Below are positions 1 through 8,539 of a stretch of 64,000 nucleotides of DNA, piece by piece. The DNA comes from Edaphobacter acidisoli (lineage in GTDB: Bacteria; Acidobacteriota; Terriglobia; Terriglobales; Acidobacteriaceae): the NCBI RefSeq assembly GCF_014642855.1, contig NZ_BMJB01000003.1, positions 1-64,000 on the forward strand, written 5' to 3'. A model generated the notes under the pieces. That model was not told the DNA's origin and searched no databases. It saw nothing but the letters and a program-made list of their open reading frames with translations. Numbering within the stretch: the stretch's first letter is position 1; each line of letters begins with the position of its first letter. Made by a program: the position numbers and the translations under genes.

Positions 1-69
1 CCGAAGATCGTCAAACACTTGAAAACAGAGGTGGAAAGACTCAACAAGCCTTCAGTGAAGAAAGGATAG
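1..69 (+). CDS. C-terminal end of an unidentified protein (partial)
   Basis: The window opens inside an open frame (frame 1) that reads 22 codons to a TAG at 67-69. The tail is basic and Lys-rich, with the segment KHLKTEVERLNKPSVKKG, and looks like the helical end of a cytoplasmic or nucleic-acid-associated protein. There is too little to name a family. A strong hairpin 50 bases downstream (122-148) fits the end of this transcript, which supports a real gene on this strand. Confidence 0.4.
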   Translation, partial: PKIVKHLKTEVERLNKPSVKKG

Positions 70-121
70 CAATGTCCTTACCTTGTGTCAAGGGGATAAT
101 CTTCATAGAAATAGAGTCAAA

Positions 122-148
122 AAGACCCCGGCCACCAGCCGGGGTCTT
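122..148. terminator. Bidirectional intrinsic terminator
   Basis: Arms AAGACCCCGGC (122-132) and GCCGGGGTCTT (138-148) pair perfectly over 11 bp around the loop CACCA. A run of A lies on the left (118-123) and TTTT follows a few bases on the right, so it can act for the plus-strand gene ending at 69 and for pheA arriving on the minus strand. Confidence 0.75.
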
Positions 149-198
149 GCATTTTCACCGAAGGAGGCCCGCGTGAAGTCCAGACTTAACCAAACTCG

Positions 199-235
199 AA
201 TGAAGACTTTACGCAAAAAAGTATGGGGGAGGGGG
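199..235. repeat. Short interspersed element downstream of pheA (copy a)
   Basis: On the plus strand this reads AATGAAGACTTTACGC, then A/T-rich bases, then GGGGGAGGGGG. The same order of blocks recurs at 39531-39565 just after the dnaJ stop codon, with shorter copies at 39437 and 27742. On the transcribed (minus) strand of both genes the C-rich block comes first, then TTTGCG and AAAGT. Function unknown. Confidence 0.55.
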
Positions 236-236
236 C

Positions 237-1070
237 CTAAGCCGCCCGATACCGCCCCAGCACCTTCACCATCCGGCAGTGCTCCCGAAGCGCCGCCAGC
301 GCCGCCTCCGCCCGCTCCCGGCTATCGAACCGCGCGTCCACGTAGAAGACGTACTCCCACGGACTCCCCGGCACCGGACGCGACTCGATCTTCGTCAGAT
401 TCACCCCCGCCGCCGCCAGCCGCTCCAGCGCCGCCACCAGCGTCCCCGGCCGGTGGTCGATCGCGAACGCCACACTCATCTTGTTCGGCTCACCCGTCGG
501 CCCGAACTCTCCATCCACCACCCCATCCCGCCGGATCAGGTGGAACCTCGTGAAGTTGTCCGCATGGTCCTCCACTCCCGGGAGCAGCACCTCAGCCCCG
601 TACCACGAGGCCGCCAACTCCGGCGCCAGCCCCGCAGCATCCCGGAGCCCCGCCGCCATCACGTGCTTCACGCTCCCCGCCGTGTCGTAGAACGGCACCA
701 CCTCCAGCTCCGGATGCGACGCCAGGAACTTCCTGCACTGCGACAGCGCCACCGGGTGCGACATCACCTTCCGCACCTCACCCAGCTTCACCCCCGGCGC
801 CGCGATCACGTTGTGCCGGATCCGCAGCAAGCTCTCCCGCTCAATCCGCACCGGCATCTCCAGCAGCAGGTCGTAGTGCTCCGCCACCGACCCGTGCAGA
901 CTGTTCTCAATCGGCAGCACCGCCCCATCCACACTGCCCGCAACCACCTTCGCCATCACCTCGGCCGAGACCGTGCACGCCACGATCTCCAGCCCCCGCA
1001 GGTCGCTCAGCATCGCCACCGCAGCCATGTGGCTGTTCGACCCCATCTCGCCCTGAATCGCAATCTTCAC
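237..1070 (-). CDS. pheA: Prephenate dehydratase
   Basis: This converts prephenate to phenylpyruvate in phenylalanine synthesis. The 277-residue protein has the monofunctional layout, with no chorismate mutase domain: a dehydratase domain at about 1-180 with the catalytic NFTRF motif at 172-176, and a C-terminal ACT domain from about 198 with the Phe-binding ESRP at 229-232, so feedback inhibition by phenylalanine is expected. The start is GTG at 1070; no better codon or strong Shine-Dalgarno is visible. It is transcribed alone towards the terminator at 122-148. It shares aromatic biosynthesis with the unlinked aroK at 18.9 kb, but I found no leader peptide upstream of it. Confidence 0.95.
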   Translation of the reverse strand: MKIAIQGEMGSNSHMAAVAMLSDLRGLEIVACTVSAEVMAKVVAGSVDGAVLPIENSLHGSVAEHYDLLLEMPVRIERESLLRIRHNVIAAPGVKLGEVRKVMSHPVALSQCRKFLASHPELEVVPFYDTAGSVKHVMAAGLRDAAGLAPELAASWYGAEVLLPGVEDHADNFTRFHLIRRDGVVDGEFGPTGEPNKMSVAFAIDHRPGTLVAALERLAAAGVNLTKIESRPVPGSPWEYVFYVDARFDSRERAEAALAALREHCRMVKVLGRYRAA

Positions 1071-1207
1071 CGGCTAACCCCTGTTCCCTAAGCAGATACA
1101 GCCATTGTACGCAGTCTGGCAACCTCACACTGTTCCAGCGCAACTTACTTCAACAGGCCCTAGAGCCACGAACGTATGCAAGCCAAGTCAAAAGTGAGGA
1201 GAGATGC

Positions 1208-1357
1208 ATGCTCTGGACTATCACAATCATCCTATTCCTGCTGTGGGTTGTTGGCCTGGTAAGCAGCTACACGCTCGGAGGCTGGATCCACATCCTTTTG
1301 GTACTCGCCATTATTGTCCTGATCTACAACCTGATCGCCGGACGCCGCGTCGTTTGA
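1208..1357 (+). CDS. Small two-helix membrane protein (lmo0937/DUF5670 family)
   Basis: A 49-residue hydrophobic protein beginning MLWTITIILFLLWVVGL, with a second membrane segment (about 28-44) and a short basic tail GRRVV. This is the pattern of the lmo0937 family of tiny membrane proteins that often sit beside CsbD-like stress proteins, as here. I chose ATG 1208 because GAGGAG (1196-1203 region) lies at normal distance and this frame gives the family sequence; an overlapping ATG at 1204 opens another frame and yields an unlikely protein. Function is unknown; membrane stress is only suggested by context. Confidence 0.85.
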   Translation: MLWTITIILFLLWVVGLVSSYTLGGWIHILLVLAIIVLIYNLIAGRRVV

Positions 1358-1447
1358 CGACCGAAACGTTGCAAGCCGACCTGCAACTCATCACCTGCAG
1401 CGGAGCAGAGTAACCATCCGCTTGCCCTACGGAAAGGAAGGACTGCA

Positions 1448-1771
1448 ATGAATAAAGATCAGATTTCTGGGAAAGTCGAACAACTCATCGGCAAAGTTAA
1501 ACAAAAAGCTGGCGAATCAACGGGGAATCAGCGCATCGCAAATCAAGGTGTCGCCGACCAGATCAGAGGCTCTGCAAAAGAAACCTGGGGCCATATCAAA
1601 GACACCGCCAACGAGATCAAGGAGACTGCCGAGGCAAAACATCAAGCAGACCAGGATCGTGCGCGCGACAGTATCGCATCTGGCACGCAAAGCCTCAAAG
1701 ACCGGATCGCCGACAATCTCGACAACATCCAAAATGACCAGCGTGTTGAACGCGAGCACATCAAAGAATAG
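1448..1771 (+). CDS. CsbD family stress-response protein
   Basis: This 107-residue, highly charged, Cys- and Trp-poor protein begins MNKDQISGKVEQLIGKVKQK, the classic CsbD opening, followed by repeated amphipathic Lys/Glu/Ala-rich helices. The CsbD domain covers about residues 1-60; the tail to 107 is extra helix. The family is induced by general stress in many bacteria but has no proven biochemical role. GGAAAGGAAGG just upstream is the ribosome site. It probably shares a transcript with the 49-residue membrane protein and ends at the terminator at 1814-1841. Confidence 0.9.
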   Translation: MNKDQISGKVEQLIGKVKQKAGESTGNQRIANQGVADQIRGSAKETWGHIKDTANEIKETAEAKHQADQDRARDSIASGTQSLKDRIADNLDNIQNDQRVEREHIKE

Positions 1772-1813
1772 CGCTGGTTATACGCTCCAACCATCACGTC
1801 TCTGTGTTCTCAC

Positions 1814-1841
1814 AAAGACCCGCCTTGCCGGCGGGTCTTTT
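1814..1841. terminator. Intrinsic terminator between convergent genes
   Basis: AAAGACCCGCC (1814-1824) pairs with GGCGGGTCTTT (1830-1840) around a 5-base loop, followed by a T. The AAA side gives a U-run on the minus strand, so it can serve both the csbD-like gene and the prenyltransferase that ends at 1842. Confidence 0.8.
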
Positions 1842-2708
1842 CTATCTCCGCAGCAGAACGTCTGCCGCGACAAATCCAAAGAACAGCACCGAGATGATCC
1901 CATTCAGCGTAAAAAACGCCGCATTCATCCGCCGCAAATCGCCCGGCGAGACGATCGAGTGCTCATACAGCAGCAGCAGCGCCACCACCACCACTCCCAG
2001 CACCGAAACCTTCCCCAACCCGAACAGCACCACCAGCCAGCACAGCAGCGCCAGCATCCCCAGGTGCATCCCACGCGCAATCCAGAACGCGCCGCGCACC
2101 CCGAACGCCTGCGGCACACTCTTCAACCCCACGCGGCGATCATGTTCAAAGTCCTGGCACGCATACAACACGTCGAACCCACCCACCCACAGCAACACCG
2201 CTCCAGTTAGCACCACGATCCGCCAGTCCAGCGACCCGCGCACCGCAATCCACGCCGCCGAAGGCGCAATCCCAAGCGCCAGTCCCAGCACCAGGTGCGA
2301 CCACCGTGTCACCCGCTTCATCAGGCTGTACGCCAGCACCACCGCCAGCGCCACCGGAGCAAGTTCCAGCGTCAACCGGTTCAGCCGCGCCGCCGCCAGC
2401 AGAAACACCCCAGCCGAAACCGCCACGAACCCTGCAACAAACCCGCGACTCAACAAACCCGCCGGAATCGCCCGCATCGCCGTTCTCGGATTCTCCGCAT
2501 CCAGCCCAGCATCCGCCAGCCGGTTGAACGCCATCGCCGCCGACCGTGCCGCAACCATGCACACCACAATCCAACCCAGCACACGCCACGCTGGCCAGCC
2601 GCCAGCCGCCAACACCGCGCCGGTCAAAGCAAACGGCAGCGCAAACACCGAGTGCTCCCACTTGATCATCTCAAGCGTCACCCGAGTACTCTTCAACAAA
2701 GAAGCCAT
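1842..2708 (-). CDS. UbiA family prenyltransferase (probable menaquinone-pathway enzyme)
   Basis: An integral membrane enzyme that attaches an isoprenoid chain to an aromatic acceptor. The 288-residue protein has about eight to nine membrane helices and both Asp-rich motifs: NRLADAGLD (62-70) and the second with D186 and D190 in YACQDFEHD. The sequence resembles the UbiA-like group proposed to act in the futalosine menaquinone route (MqnP) as well as 4-hydroxybenzoate polyprenyltransferases; sequence alone does not choose, and I saw no other quinone genes here. A BON-domain gene lies directly upstream on the same strand (22-base gap). Confidence 0.85.
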   Translation of the reverse strand: MASLLKSTRVTLEMIKWEHSVFALPFALTGAVLAAGGWPAWRVLGWIVVCMVAARSAAMAFNRLADAGLDAENPRTAMRAIPAGLLSRGFVAGFVAVSAGVFLLAAARLNRLTLELAPVALAVVLAYSLMKRVTRWSHLVLGLALGIAPSAAWIAVRGSLDWRIVVLTGAVLLWVGGFDVLYACQDFEHDRRVGLKSVPQAFGVRGAFWIARGMHLGMLALLCWLVVLFGLGKVSVLGVVVVALLLLYEHSIVSPGDLRRMNAAFFTLNGIISVLFFGFVAADVLLRR

Positions 2709-2729
2709 ATCTCTATCGTAAAAGAACCT

Positions 2730-3509
2730 CTACTTCTCCGGAGCCGCTCCAGCAACCTGCAACAGATTAATCACCTTGAAGACGCCCGGAACGCCACCTG
2801 CACGGACAAAAGCCACATCCTTGTCGCTCTGGGTATCAACCAGTCCAGTCAATGTCACATTGCCGTGGACCACGGTAATCCGAATCGGCTTCGCCGGATC
2901 AATCGCATAGCGGTTCAACTGTGGCGCACCATATATTGCACGCGCTTCTGCCAGGCGAATACGGTCATCCATCGGAGACAGCGGAGCAAGCTCAATCTTG
3001 TCCTCCACACCCTTCACCCCCGGATAGTTCGACACCAGGCTCACCGCCGAGTCCTTGTCCACGGGCCCGTACGCTACGCCACCCAGCGTCACCACCCCGT
3101 TCTTCACTCCGATCGTGAATGCATTGAACGCCGTTGTCCCATAACCGATACGGTCATATGCAATCTTCTCCGAGAGCTTGTTTCGCAGAGTATCGTCATC
3201 GACCACCGGCCCTGCAACCTCAATCAGATTCTCAACGCCACGTACATATCGTCTGCGATGCGCACGCCTGCTCGCATCCGTCTTCGCGCTGTAAACCTGA
3301 ACCGTCCCGGTCAGTGTCACGATACCGTCGTGGACCTCAGCCTTCACTGCTCGAAATCTCCGGCCACCAAGTGCCCGAGACATCTCAGCCCGAATCTGCG
3401 AGTCATATCTGCTAGTTGCACTATCCACCTGGGCCAGACTCATCGCCGTACAGCACAGCACCAACACGCAGAGCCAACCCACAAACCTCGATCTCATGAA
3501 CATCTCCAA
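2730..3509 (-). CDS. Exported BON-domain protein
   Basis: A 259-residue protein with a signal peptide (hydrophobic stretch at about 9-26, ending SLAQ) and three BON-type repeats, each with the pattern V..G.VTL.G.V: VHDGIVTLTGTV, VKNGVVTLGGVA and VHGNVTLTGLVD. BON domains (as in OsmY) are thought to bind lipid or support envelope integrity, so a periplasmic role is likely. It lies 6 bases downstream of tamB and may belong to the same envelope operon. Confidence 0.85.
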   Translation of the reverse strand: MEMFMRSRFVGWLCVLVLCCTAMSLAQVDSATSRYDSQIRAEMSRALGGRRFRAVKAEVHDGIVTLTGTVQVYSAKTDASRRAHRRRYVRGVENLIEVAGPVVDDDTLRNKLSEKIAYDRIGYGTTAFNAFTIGVKNGVVTLGGVAYGPVDKDSAVSLVSNYPGVKGVEDKIELAPLSPMDDRIRLAEARAIYGAPQLNRYAIDPAKPIRITVVHGNVTLTGLVDTQSDKDVAFVRAGGVPGVFKVINLLQVAGAAPEK

Positions 3510-3515
3510 AATGGC

Positions 3516-6500
3516 CTACCGATAGCGCCGCCGCAACTTATACACAATACTGAACACGCCCGATTCATCACGCGTCACTACAATCGACGAAGTGGGATTC
3601 AGGTCGTATTCCACCTGGATTAATTGCTGCGCCGAGGAGTTCACATTTGTCGCAAACGTTGCCGTAATCTGTCGCGACAATTGCTGCTGCACCGTAATAC
3701 GTGCCGACGAATTGCCCAGCGTTCCGACAAACGCCGGATCAATCTTCACGCTACCCACTCCGAATAGCTTCTCCACACGATTGCTCACCGTTGCATTCAA
3801 CGCGCCGCCAAGCAAAGCACTCGTCGTCGGATCCGTTCCCGCCTGCATCTGCTTCTCTTGGTAAAGCTGCGCTTCTTCCTGCGTGCGCCCCAGCGCCAGC
3901 AGCGCAAAAATATCACTCTCGCTCAGTGGAGGCTCCGAACGATACGTCGGCTTCAGGTTTGTAGCCGTCCCATGCAATCCCACCGTAATGTCGTACGTCT
4001 CGACACGCGCCGTTGCATCCAGATCAATCGTCGGATCGATCCGCACCGGATTCGTGAAGTAGATCTCTCCGCGCTGTAGCTGATACTTCGTCCCGGCAAA
4101 CGTAGCGCTCCCATCGTTAATCTCGATACGGCCCAACACTGACGGCACCGCAACCGTTCCGCGAATCGTCAAATCTACCGACCCAGCCAGCTTCGCATAC
4201 GAGTTCTGAAAGTCTAACTGCGGAGCGCTCGTGATATGCACATCCAGCCGAATCTTATTTGCCGGCGCGTTCGGGTCCGGAGGTGCGCTCACGCCGCCGA
4301 CCGACGAGAATGCCGCAAAGTCCACATCCGCACCCACGCCAAACCGCGTCAGCAGAATATTCCCACTTAGCAGCGAACTATCTGGCCCTCCCTGCAGCCG
4401 CAGCTTCGCATTCGCAGTCGCGCTCAGCCCATACAACCGCACGCGCACAGTATCACCAGTTGCTGTCAGGTCTGCATACACGCCATTCTGGTAACGGATC
4501 GAACCACCAATATTCAGTTGTCCGCCGCCGGTCGTCGCGGTCAGCTTCTCCACCTGCAACCTGTCCTGGTTAAAGACCAGCGTGCCGTTCATATTGCTCA
4601 GCCCATTCGGCACGCCATCCATCGCAATGTTCACGTTGTCGAACTGCACGCGCCCAGTCAGCGCAGGCTTCATCACTCTGCCGCCCGCCGCAATCGTGAA
4701 CTCCATCTTCCCGCTTGAATTCAGGTCAGGATCGAAGGTGTGCAGCAGGGCAACGCTCACACTGCCCGTCGCCTTCACATCCAGCTTCCCGCCCTTCGGA
4801 TCAGTCGAGCCAAACAACTGCGCCGTGCCGCTTGCACGCATGTCCGTGTCCTGCCCGGTGATGTGAACCTGCTCCAGCGTAGCGACTCCGTTCTGCAATC
4901 CAATCCGCAGAGGCTCGGCAGCCTTCAACTCAACACCCTGCAGCTTCACGTCCACCTGATTGAACACACCTTCGCCGCTCAGCAATTTGGGCGTCTTCAA
5001 CGGCCCGCTCACCGTCACCGAGCCGTTGATCATCGATTGCGCTTTGATCCCGCTTGCACCGAACATCGCCAGGGGCTTGCCCACATCAAGCCCCGTCACC
5101 GTCACCTTGCCCTGTGCAGGAAAATCGCCCGCCATCTGCACCTGTCCGTTGGCATCAATCTTTGCCCCAAGCAGAGTCGAGTTGATCGTGTAATAGAGGT
5201 TCTTGCCTTCGCTATGCACATCGGCCACCGCGTTCCCAGCGGCCTGTCCTTTGTAGGTAACGCCATCGAGCTTCACACTCGCCTTCAAACCAGGTTGCGA
5301 GACCGTTCCATCTGCATCCGCAACCATGCTGGCCACTCCGTCCAGTCCAGTCTTCGCACGCTGCACGACAACGAACTTCGAGAGCACCAGATCATGCCCT
5401 TCGACGTGCCCATGCAGGTGCTCCGAGCCCATGTCGTATCCGCCTCTGCCATCGATCTGCATTCCGTGCAGCTTCAGTACGACATTGTCAGCTTCGATGT
5501 CCTTGCCCTGTGCCACCAGGTCCGCGCCTACCGATTCATACGGCTCGCCATACGCCTCACCATTCACGAGCGAAATATGCCCACCGCCGCTCATGTTGTC
5601 GAACGTGCCCGTTACGTGCGCGTTCAACGCCACAGTCCCTGTCACAGGAATCTCCTTGACGCCGGCAATCTGCATCGCATCGGTCATGCTGGCATCGGCC
5701 AGCTGCACCGTTGCATCGACGGCCATGCCGCTGTCCCATACATAGCTCGCCACACCGCGCTTCGACACCTCCTTACGAGGCACCAGCGTTCCCTCGGCAT
5801 TCAGCACCGCGCTTCCGCGCCGGACCGTAGCATTCGCAATCGCCAACCCGCCATCGGGCGAATATTCAGCATCACTCGTCACGGAGTCGATCGACGCATC
5901 CGTCTGGTCCAGCGCAAACTCGACATTCTCCGCCTGCACATGTCCCTTCACGTCGAGATCACGCACCGCTCCACGCGCCGTTCCATTGAACTGCAACGAC
6001 CCATGCAGCACGACTGGAATCGCCGCCGCGCCCCGCTTGCCATTCGCTTCCAGATCAAGCGTCGTCAGCAACTGGTCGAAGTCCCCCAGATTGCTCACCG
6101 TCAAATCCGTCCGCAGCATCGTCAGAGCATCGCCATTGTTCACGCCCAACACGCCCGACGCCTCCAGTGTCGAGCCAGGCGTGCGCAGCGCGATCTGCTG
6201 AATCATCACCGTCTCGTTCTTGCCCGAGTAGTGCGCCACCGTCTGGCCCGTCACTGGAACATTCGAGCGTGCGCCCTTGCGCGGCACGCCGGTCGGCGCA
6301 AACGCGAGCTTCCCATCTACCTCAACCGTCGAAGCAACATCATTCGTGCCAAGCCATTCCACCTTCACAGGTCCCGATACGGCTGTATCGAATCCCAGGT
6401 CGCCATAGTGCTCCGGCGCAGTCACGTCCATGATCGTGCGCAGAGGCATCTTCGTCAGCGTGGCATCGATGAATGCGTGCGAAGGCTGCGGCTTTTTCCC

Positions 6501-7790
6501 CTTTTCGACAGGCGCATTGCCCAGCCAGTTCTCAATCCGCATATCGCCCGCCGCGATTCCTCCACCAGGCAAGCGCGCCATCATCGAGGTCAATAACAAC
6601 TCATCCGGAGTGATATGCAGCGTCGCTCCGCCATCGACACCCTGCGTCCGTATGTACTCGTCGCGATACGCCACACCATGGATCTTCGCCGCGCCCGTAA
6701 TCAAATAACCCGACACACAGCCCGGCTCCGGCTGCGGGGCCTTTGCCCTCTTCGCCTCAAACCTCCGCCAGAACCCCTGCTTCTCAGGCGCCGACGCGAC
6801 CGCGCAGCTATGCCCCTTCATATCCAGATCAACGGTGCCCGCGCTCAATCCATCCACACCCGTCAGCGCTGAAACCTGCTTCAACTCCAGATTGCCTTTT
6901 GCCGCAATCTGCCACTCCGGTTGAGCGAAGTGCGTCAGGCTCGCCGTCGCCTCCAGCGTTGAGTTCTTCCCACTGGCGAAGTCCAGCTTCGTCACCTCAG
7001 CTATGTCCCTGCCAACCTGCGCCTCCATGTGCAGCACCGAGTGCGCCTCCGGCTCCTGCTTGAGCTTCGTGCGCAGGTCTTCCAGATCAACCGTCGCACC
7101 GTAGCGCTCCGTCGCAGAGATGTAATGCACCTCTGCATCAAGATCACGCGCCGCCACGTCAAACGGAATCGCGCGATCATTCAACAGCGCAACACCATTG
7201 GCCAGCAACACCTCGCCCGCCTTCAAATCAAGCAGCGTATCCATCACCGGAGTATTGCTCGTGCTCGGATGCTTCGGCACCGGCTGGTTCGTCTTGCCGT
7301 CCTTGTCGACGATCAGATGAAACTGCGGATGCTCCACCGTCAATGAGTTCAAATTCACATACGACGCTAGCCCGCTGCCAGTCAGATGAGAAAAAAAGCT
7401 GACGATCCTCACCTGCGCCTCGATTCTGTCTACCGAAAGATACGGCGCCTCACCCGGACCTTCGAGTCCATGAATCACCAGCCCATCCACACCAACCGCA
7501 AGATGCCACAGGTGAAAATGGATCGCCTTGATCTCCACCTGCCCGCCGGTCGCGTCTTCCAGCACCTTCACAACTTCGGCATTCACTCTGTGCTCAAAGT
7601 CCGACGTCGTCGAATACCACGCAAACGTCAGAAACAGCACCGCAGCAAGCGCCACCGCGCTGCCCACCGTCCAAAGCACGACTCGTCCAATCTGCGATGC
7701 CAGCGAGCGCTTCACCTTCTGCACTTCGTCCTTGACCTTCGCCTCCAGACGCTCCTTCTTCTCCGACAGCTTCCGCTCCAGGTCGCTCAC
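3516..7790 (-). CDS. tamB: TamB-like translocation/assembly protein
   Basis: A 1424-residue inner-membrane-anchored protein with one membrane helix near the N-terminus (about 32-60, after a charged coiled segment) and a very long beta-rich periplasmic body ending in a TamB/DUF490 domain. The C-terminal region has the typical LxLGR-type block SDIFALLALGRTQEEAQ. Members form a hydrophobic groove thought to carry phospholipids or outer-membrane proteins across the periplasm. The start is GTG at 7790, overlapping the upstream stop codon by four bases (GTGA), which implies translational coupling. Operon order bamA-like, surA-like, tamB fits a joint envelope job. Confidence 0.9.
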   Translation of the reverse strand: MSDLERKLSEKKERLEAKVKDEVQKVKRSLASQIGRVVLWTVGSAVALAAVLFLTFAWYSTTSDFEHRVNAEVVKVLEDATGGQVEIKAIHFHLWHLAVGVDGLVIHGLEGPGEAPYLSVDRIEAQVRIVSFFSHLTGSGLASYVNLNSLTVEHPQFHLIVDKDGKTNQPVPKHPSTSNTPVMDTLLDLKAGEVLLANGVALLNDRAIPFDVAARDLDAEVHYISATERYGATVDLEDLRTKLKQEPEAHSVLHMEAQVGRDIAEVTKLDFASGKNSTLEATASLTHFAQPEWQIAAKGNLELKQVSALTGVDGLSAGTVDLDMKGHSCAVASAPEKQGFWRRFEAKRAKAPQPEPGCVSGYLITGAAKIHGVAYRDEYIRTQGVDGGATLHITPDELLLTSMMARLPGGGIAAGDMRIENWLGNAPVEKGKKPQPSHAFIDATLTKMPLRTIMDVTAPEHYGDLGFDTAVSGPVKVEWLGTNDVASTVEVDGKLAFAPTGVPRKGARSNVPVTGQTVAHYSGKNETVMIQQIALRTPGSTLEASGVLGVNNGDALTMLRTDLTVSNLGDFDQLLTTLDLEANGKRGAAAIPVVLHGSLQFNGTARGAVRDLDVKGHVQAENVEFALDQTDASIDSVTSDAEYSPDGGLAIANATVRRGSAVLNAEGTLVPRKEVSKRGVASYVWDSGMAVDATVQLADASMTDAMQIAGVKEIPVTGTVALNAHVTGTFDNMSGGGHISLVNGEAYGEPYESVGADLVAQGKDIEADNVVLKLHGMQIDGRGGYDMGSEHLHGHVEGHDLVLSKFVVVQRAKTGLDGVASMVADADGTVSQPGLKASVKLDGVTYKGQAAGNAVADVHSEGKNLYYTINSTLLGAKIDANGQVQMAGDFPAQGKVTVTGLDVGKPLAMFGASGIKAQSMINGSVTVSGPLKTPKLLSGEGVFNQVDVKLQGVELKAAEPLRIGLQNGVATLEQVHITGQDTDMRASGTAQLFGSTDPKGGKLDVKATGSVSVALLHTFDPDLNSSGKMEFTIAAGGRVMKPALTGRVQFDNVNIAMDGVPNGLSNMNGTLVFNQDRLQVEKLTATTGGGQLNIGGSIRYQNGVYADLTATGDTVRVRLYGLSATANAKLRLQGGPDSSLLSGNILLTRFGVGADVDFAAFSSVGGVSAPPDPNAPANKIRLDVHITSAPQLDFQNSYAKLAGSVDLTIRGTVAVPSVLGRIEINDGSATFAGTKYQLQRGEIYFTNPVRIDPTIDLDATARVETYDITVGLHGTATNLKPTYRSEPPLSESDIFALLALGRTQEEAQLYQEKQMQAGTDPTTSALLGGALNATVSNRVEKLFGVGSVKIDPAFVGTLGNSSARITVQQQLSRQITATFATNVNSSAQQLIQVEYDLNPTSSIVVTRDESGVFSIVYKLRRRYR

Positions 7791-8539
7791 GGCGCCACCT
7801 CACCGGGAGACAAGATGCGCACGCTCCCCTGCGCCCTCAGCGACTTCAACCAATCCTGCAGCAGATTTCCCACCTGCTGCTGTAGCAGCACCTCCTCAAT
7901 CCGCTTCGAGATCGTGTCGAGTTGCGGCGGAGCCACATGCCGCGCCGCATACTCCGGCAGCATCGTCTTCTCGTAGTAATCCTTGATCTGCGCATCCGAG
8001 ATGCTGATCCCCGCACGGAACCGCATCTCGATAAATCGCAGCAACTCCATCCGCTGCCGCCAGCGATCCGCAAACTCCTCCACCGTGAAGCCATGATCAG
8101 CAAGATACTTCGTCCAGCCCGCATCGCTCTCGCAGTTGTATTGCGTGCAGGCAGGAATATCCTTGCGCAGCGTAGCAATCTGTTTGTTCAGCTCTGCATC
8201 CGTCACCTTGTCTTCCGGCTCGAAGTCCGCCTGCTGCAAAATGAGCTTGCGATCGATCAACCGCTGAATCGCCTTGTCCCGCGAGAAGGTTCCTGCCTGG
8301 CGGTAAGGCTGTATCTCCTCAAACCGCCTCTCCTCATCCACATCGCTCTCTAAAATCACATCGCCATTCACCACAGCGACAACCCGATCCAGCACGACTC
8401 CTTGAGCGGTGTTCGCAGTAGTGGTCGCAGCAGCGGCCTGCGTCGCCTGCGGCAATCCCCGCGCCTGCGCCGCGAGCAGCACAACAAGACACACCGCCAC
8501 TGCTCGCCAGCGCGCCGGATTGTTTCCCGCCACCAACAT
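7787..8539 (-). CDS. SurA-like periplasmic chaperone lacking a parvulin domain
   Basis: The 250-residue protein has a signal peptide (about 1-28), then the SurA N-terminal signature LDRVVAVVNGDVILESDVDE (about 49-68), and helical chaperone segments to the end. The parvulin-type peptidyl-prolyl isomerase domain normally found after this region is absent, so it should be a holdase for outer-membrane proteins rather than an isomerase. Its start overlaps the stop of the BamA-like gene by one base (TGATG) and its end overlaps tamB by four, so the three genes are coupled. Confidence 0.85.
   Translation of the reverse strand: MLVAGNNPARWRAVAVCLVVLLAAQARGLPQATQAAAATTTANTAQGVVLDRVVAVVNGDVILESDVDEERRFEEIQPYRQAGTFSRDKAIQRLIDRKLILQQADFEPEDKVTDAELNKQIATLRKDIPACTQYNCESDAGWTKYLADHGFTVEEFADRWRQRMELLRFIEMRFRAGISISDAQIKDYYEKTMLPEYAARHVAPPQLDTISKRIEEVLLQQQVGNLLQDWLKSLRAQGSVRILSPGEVAP

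Noticed and set aside
907..1143. Leader peptide for pheA with Trp and Tyr codons (minus strand, beginning MRWNSV)
   Set aside because: The frame runs into pheA in another register, contains no Phe run, and no terminator lies between it and pheA.
1204..1413. Alternative 69-codon ORF starting at ATG 1204
   Set aside because: Gives a His/Arg-rich sequence without features; the frame from 1208 gives a recognised two-helix membrane protein.
4740..6596. 618-codon frame opposite tamB
   Set aside because: Arg/His-rich composition with no family motif; an antisense shadow of tamB.
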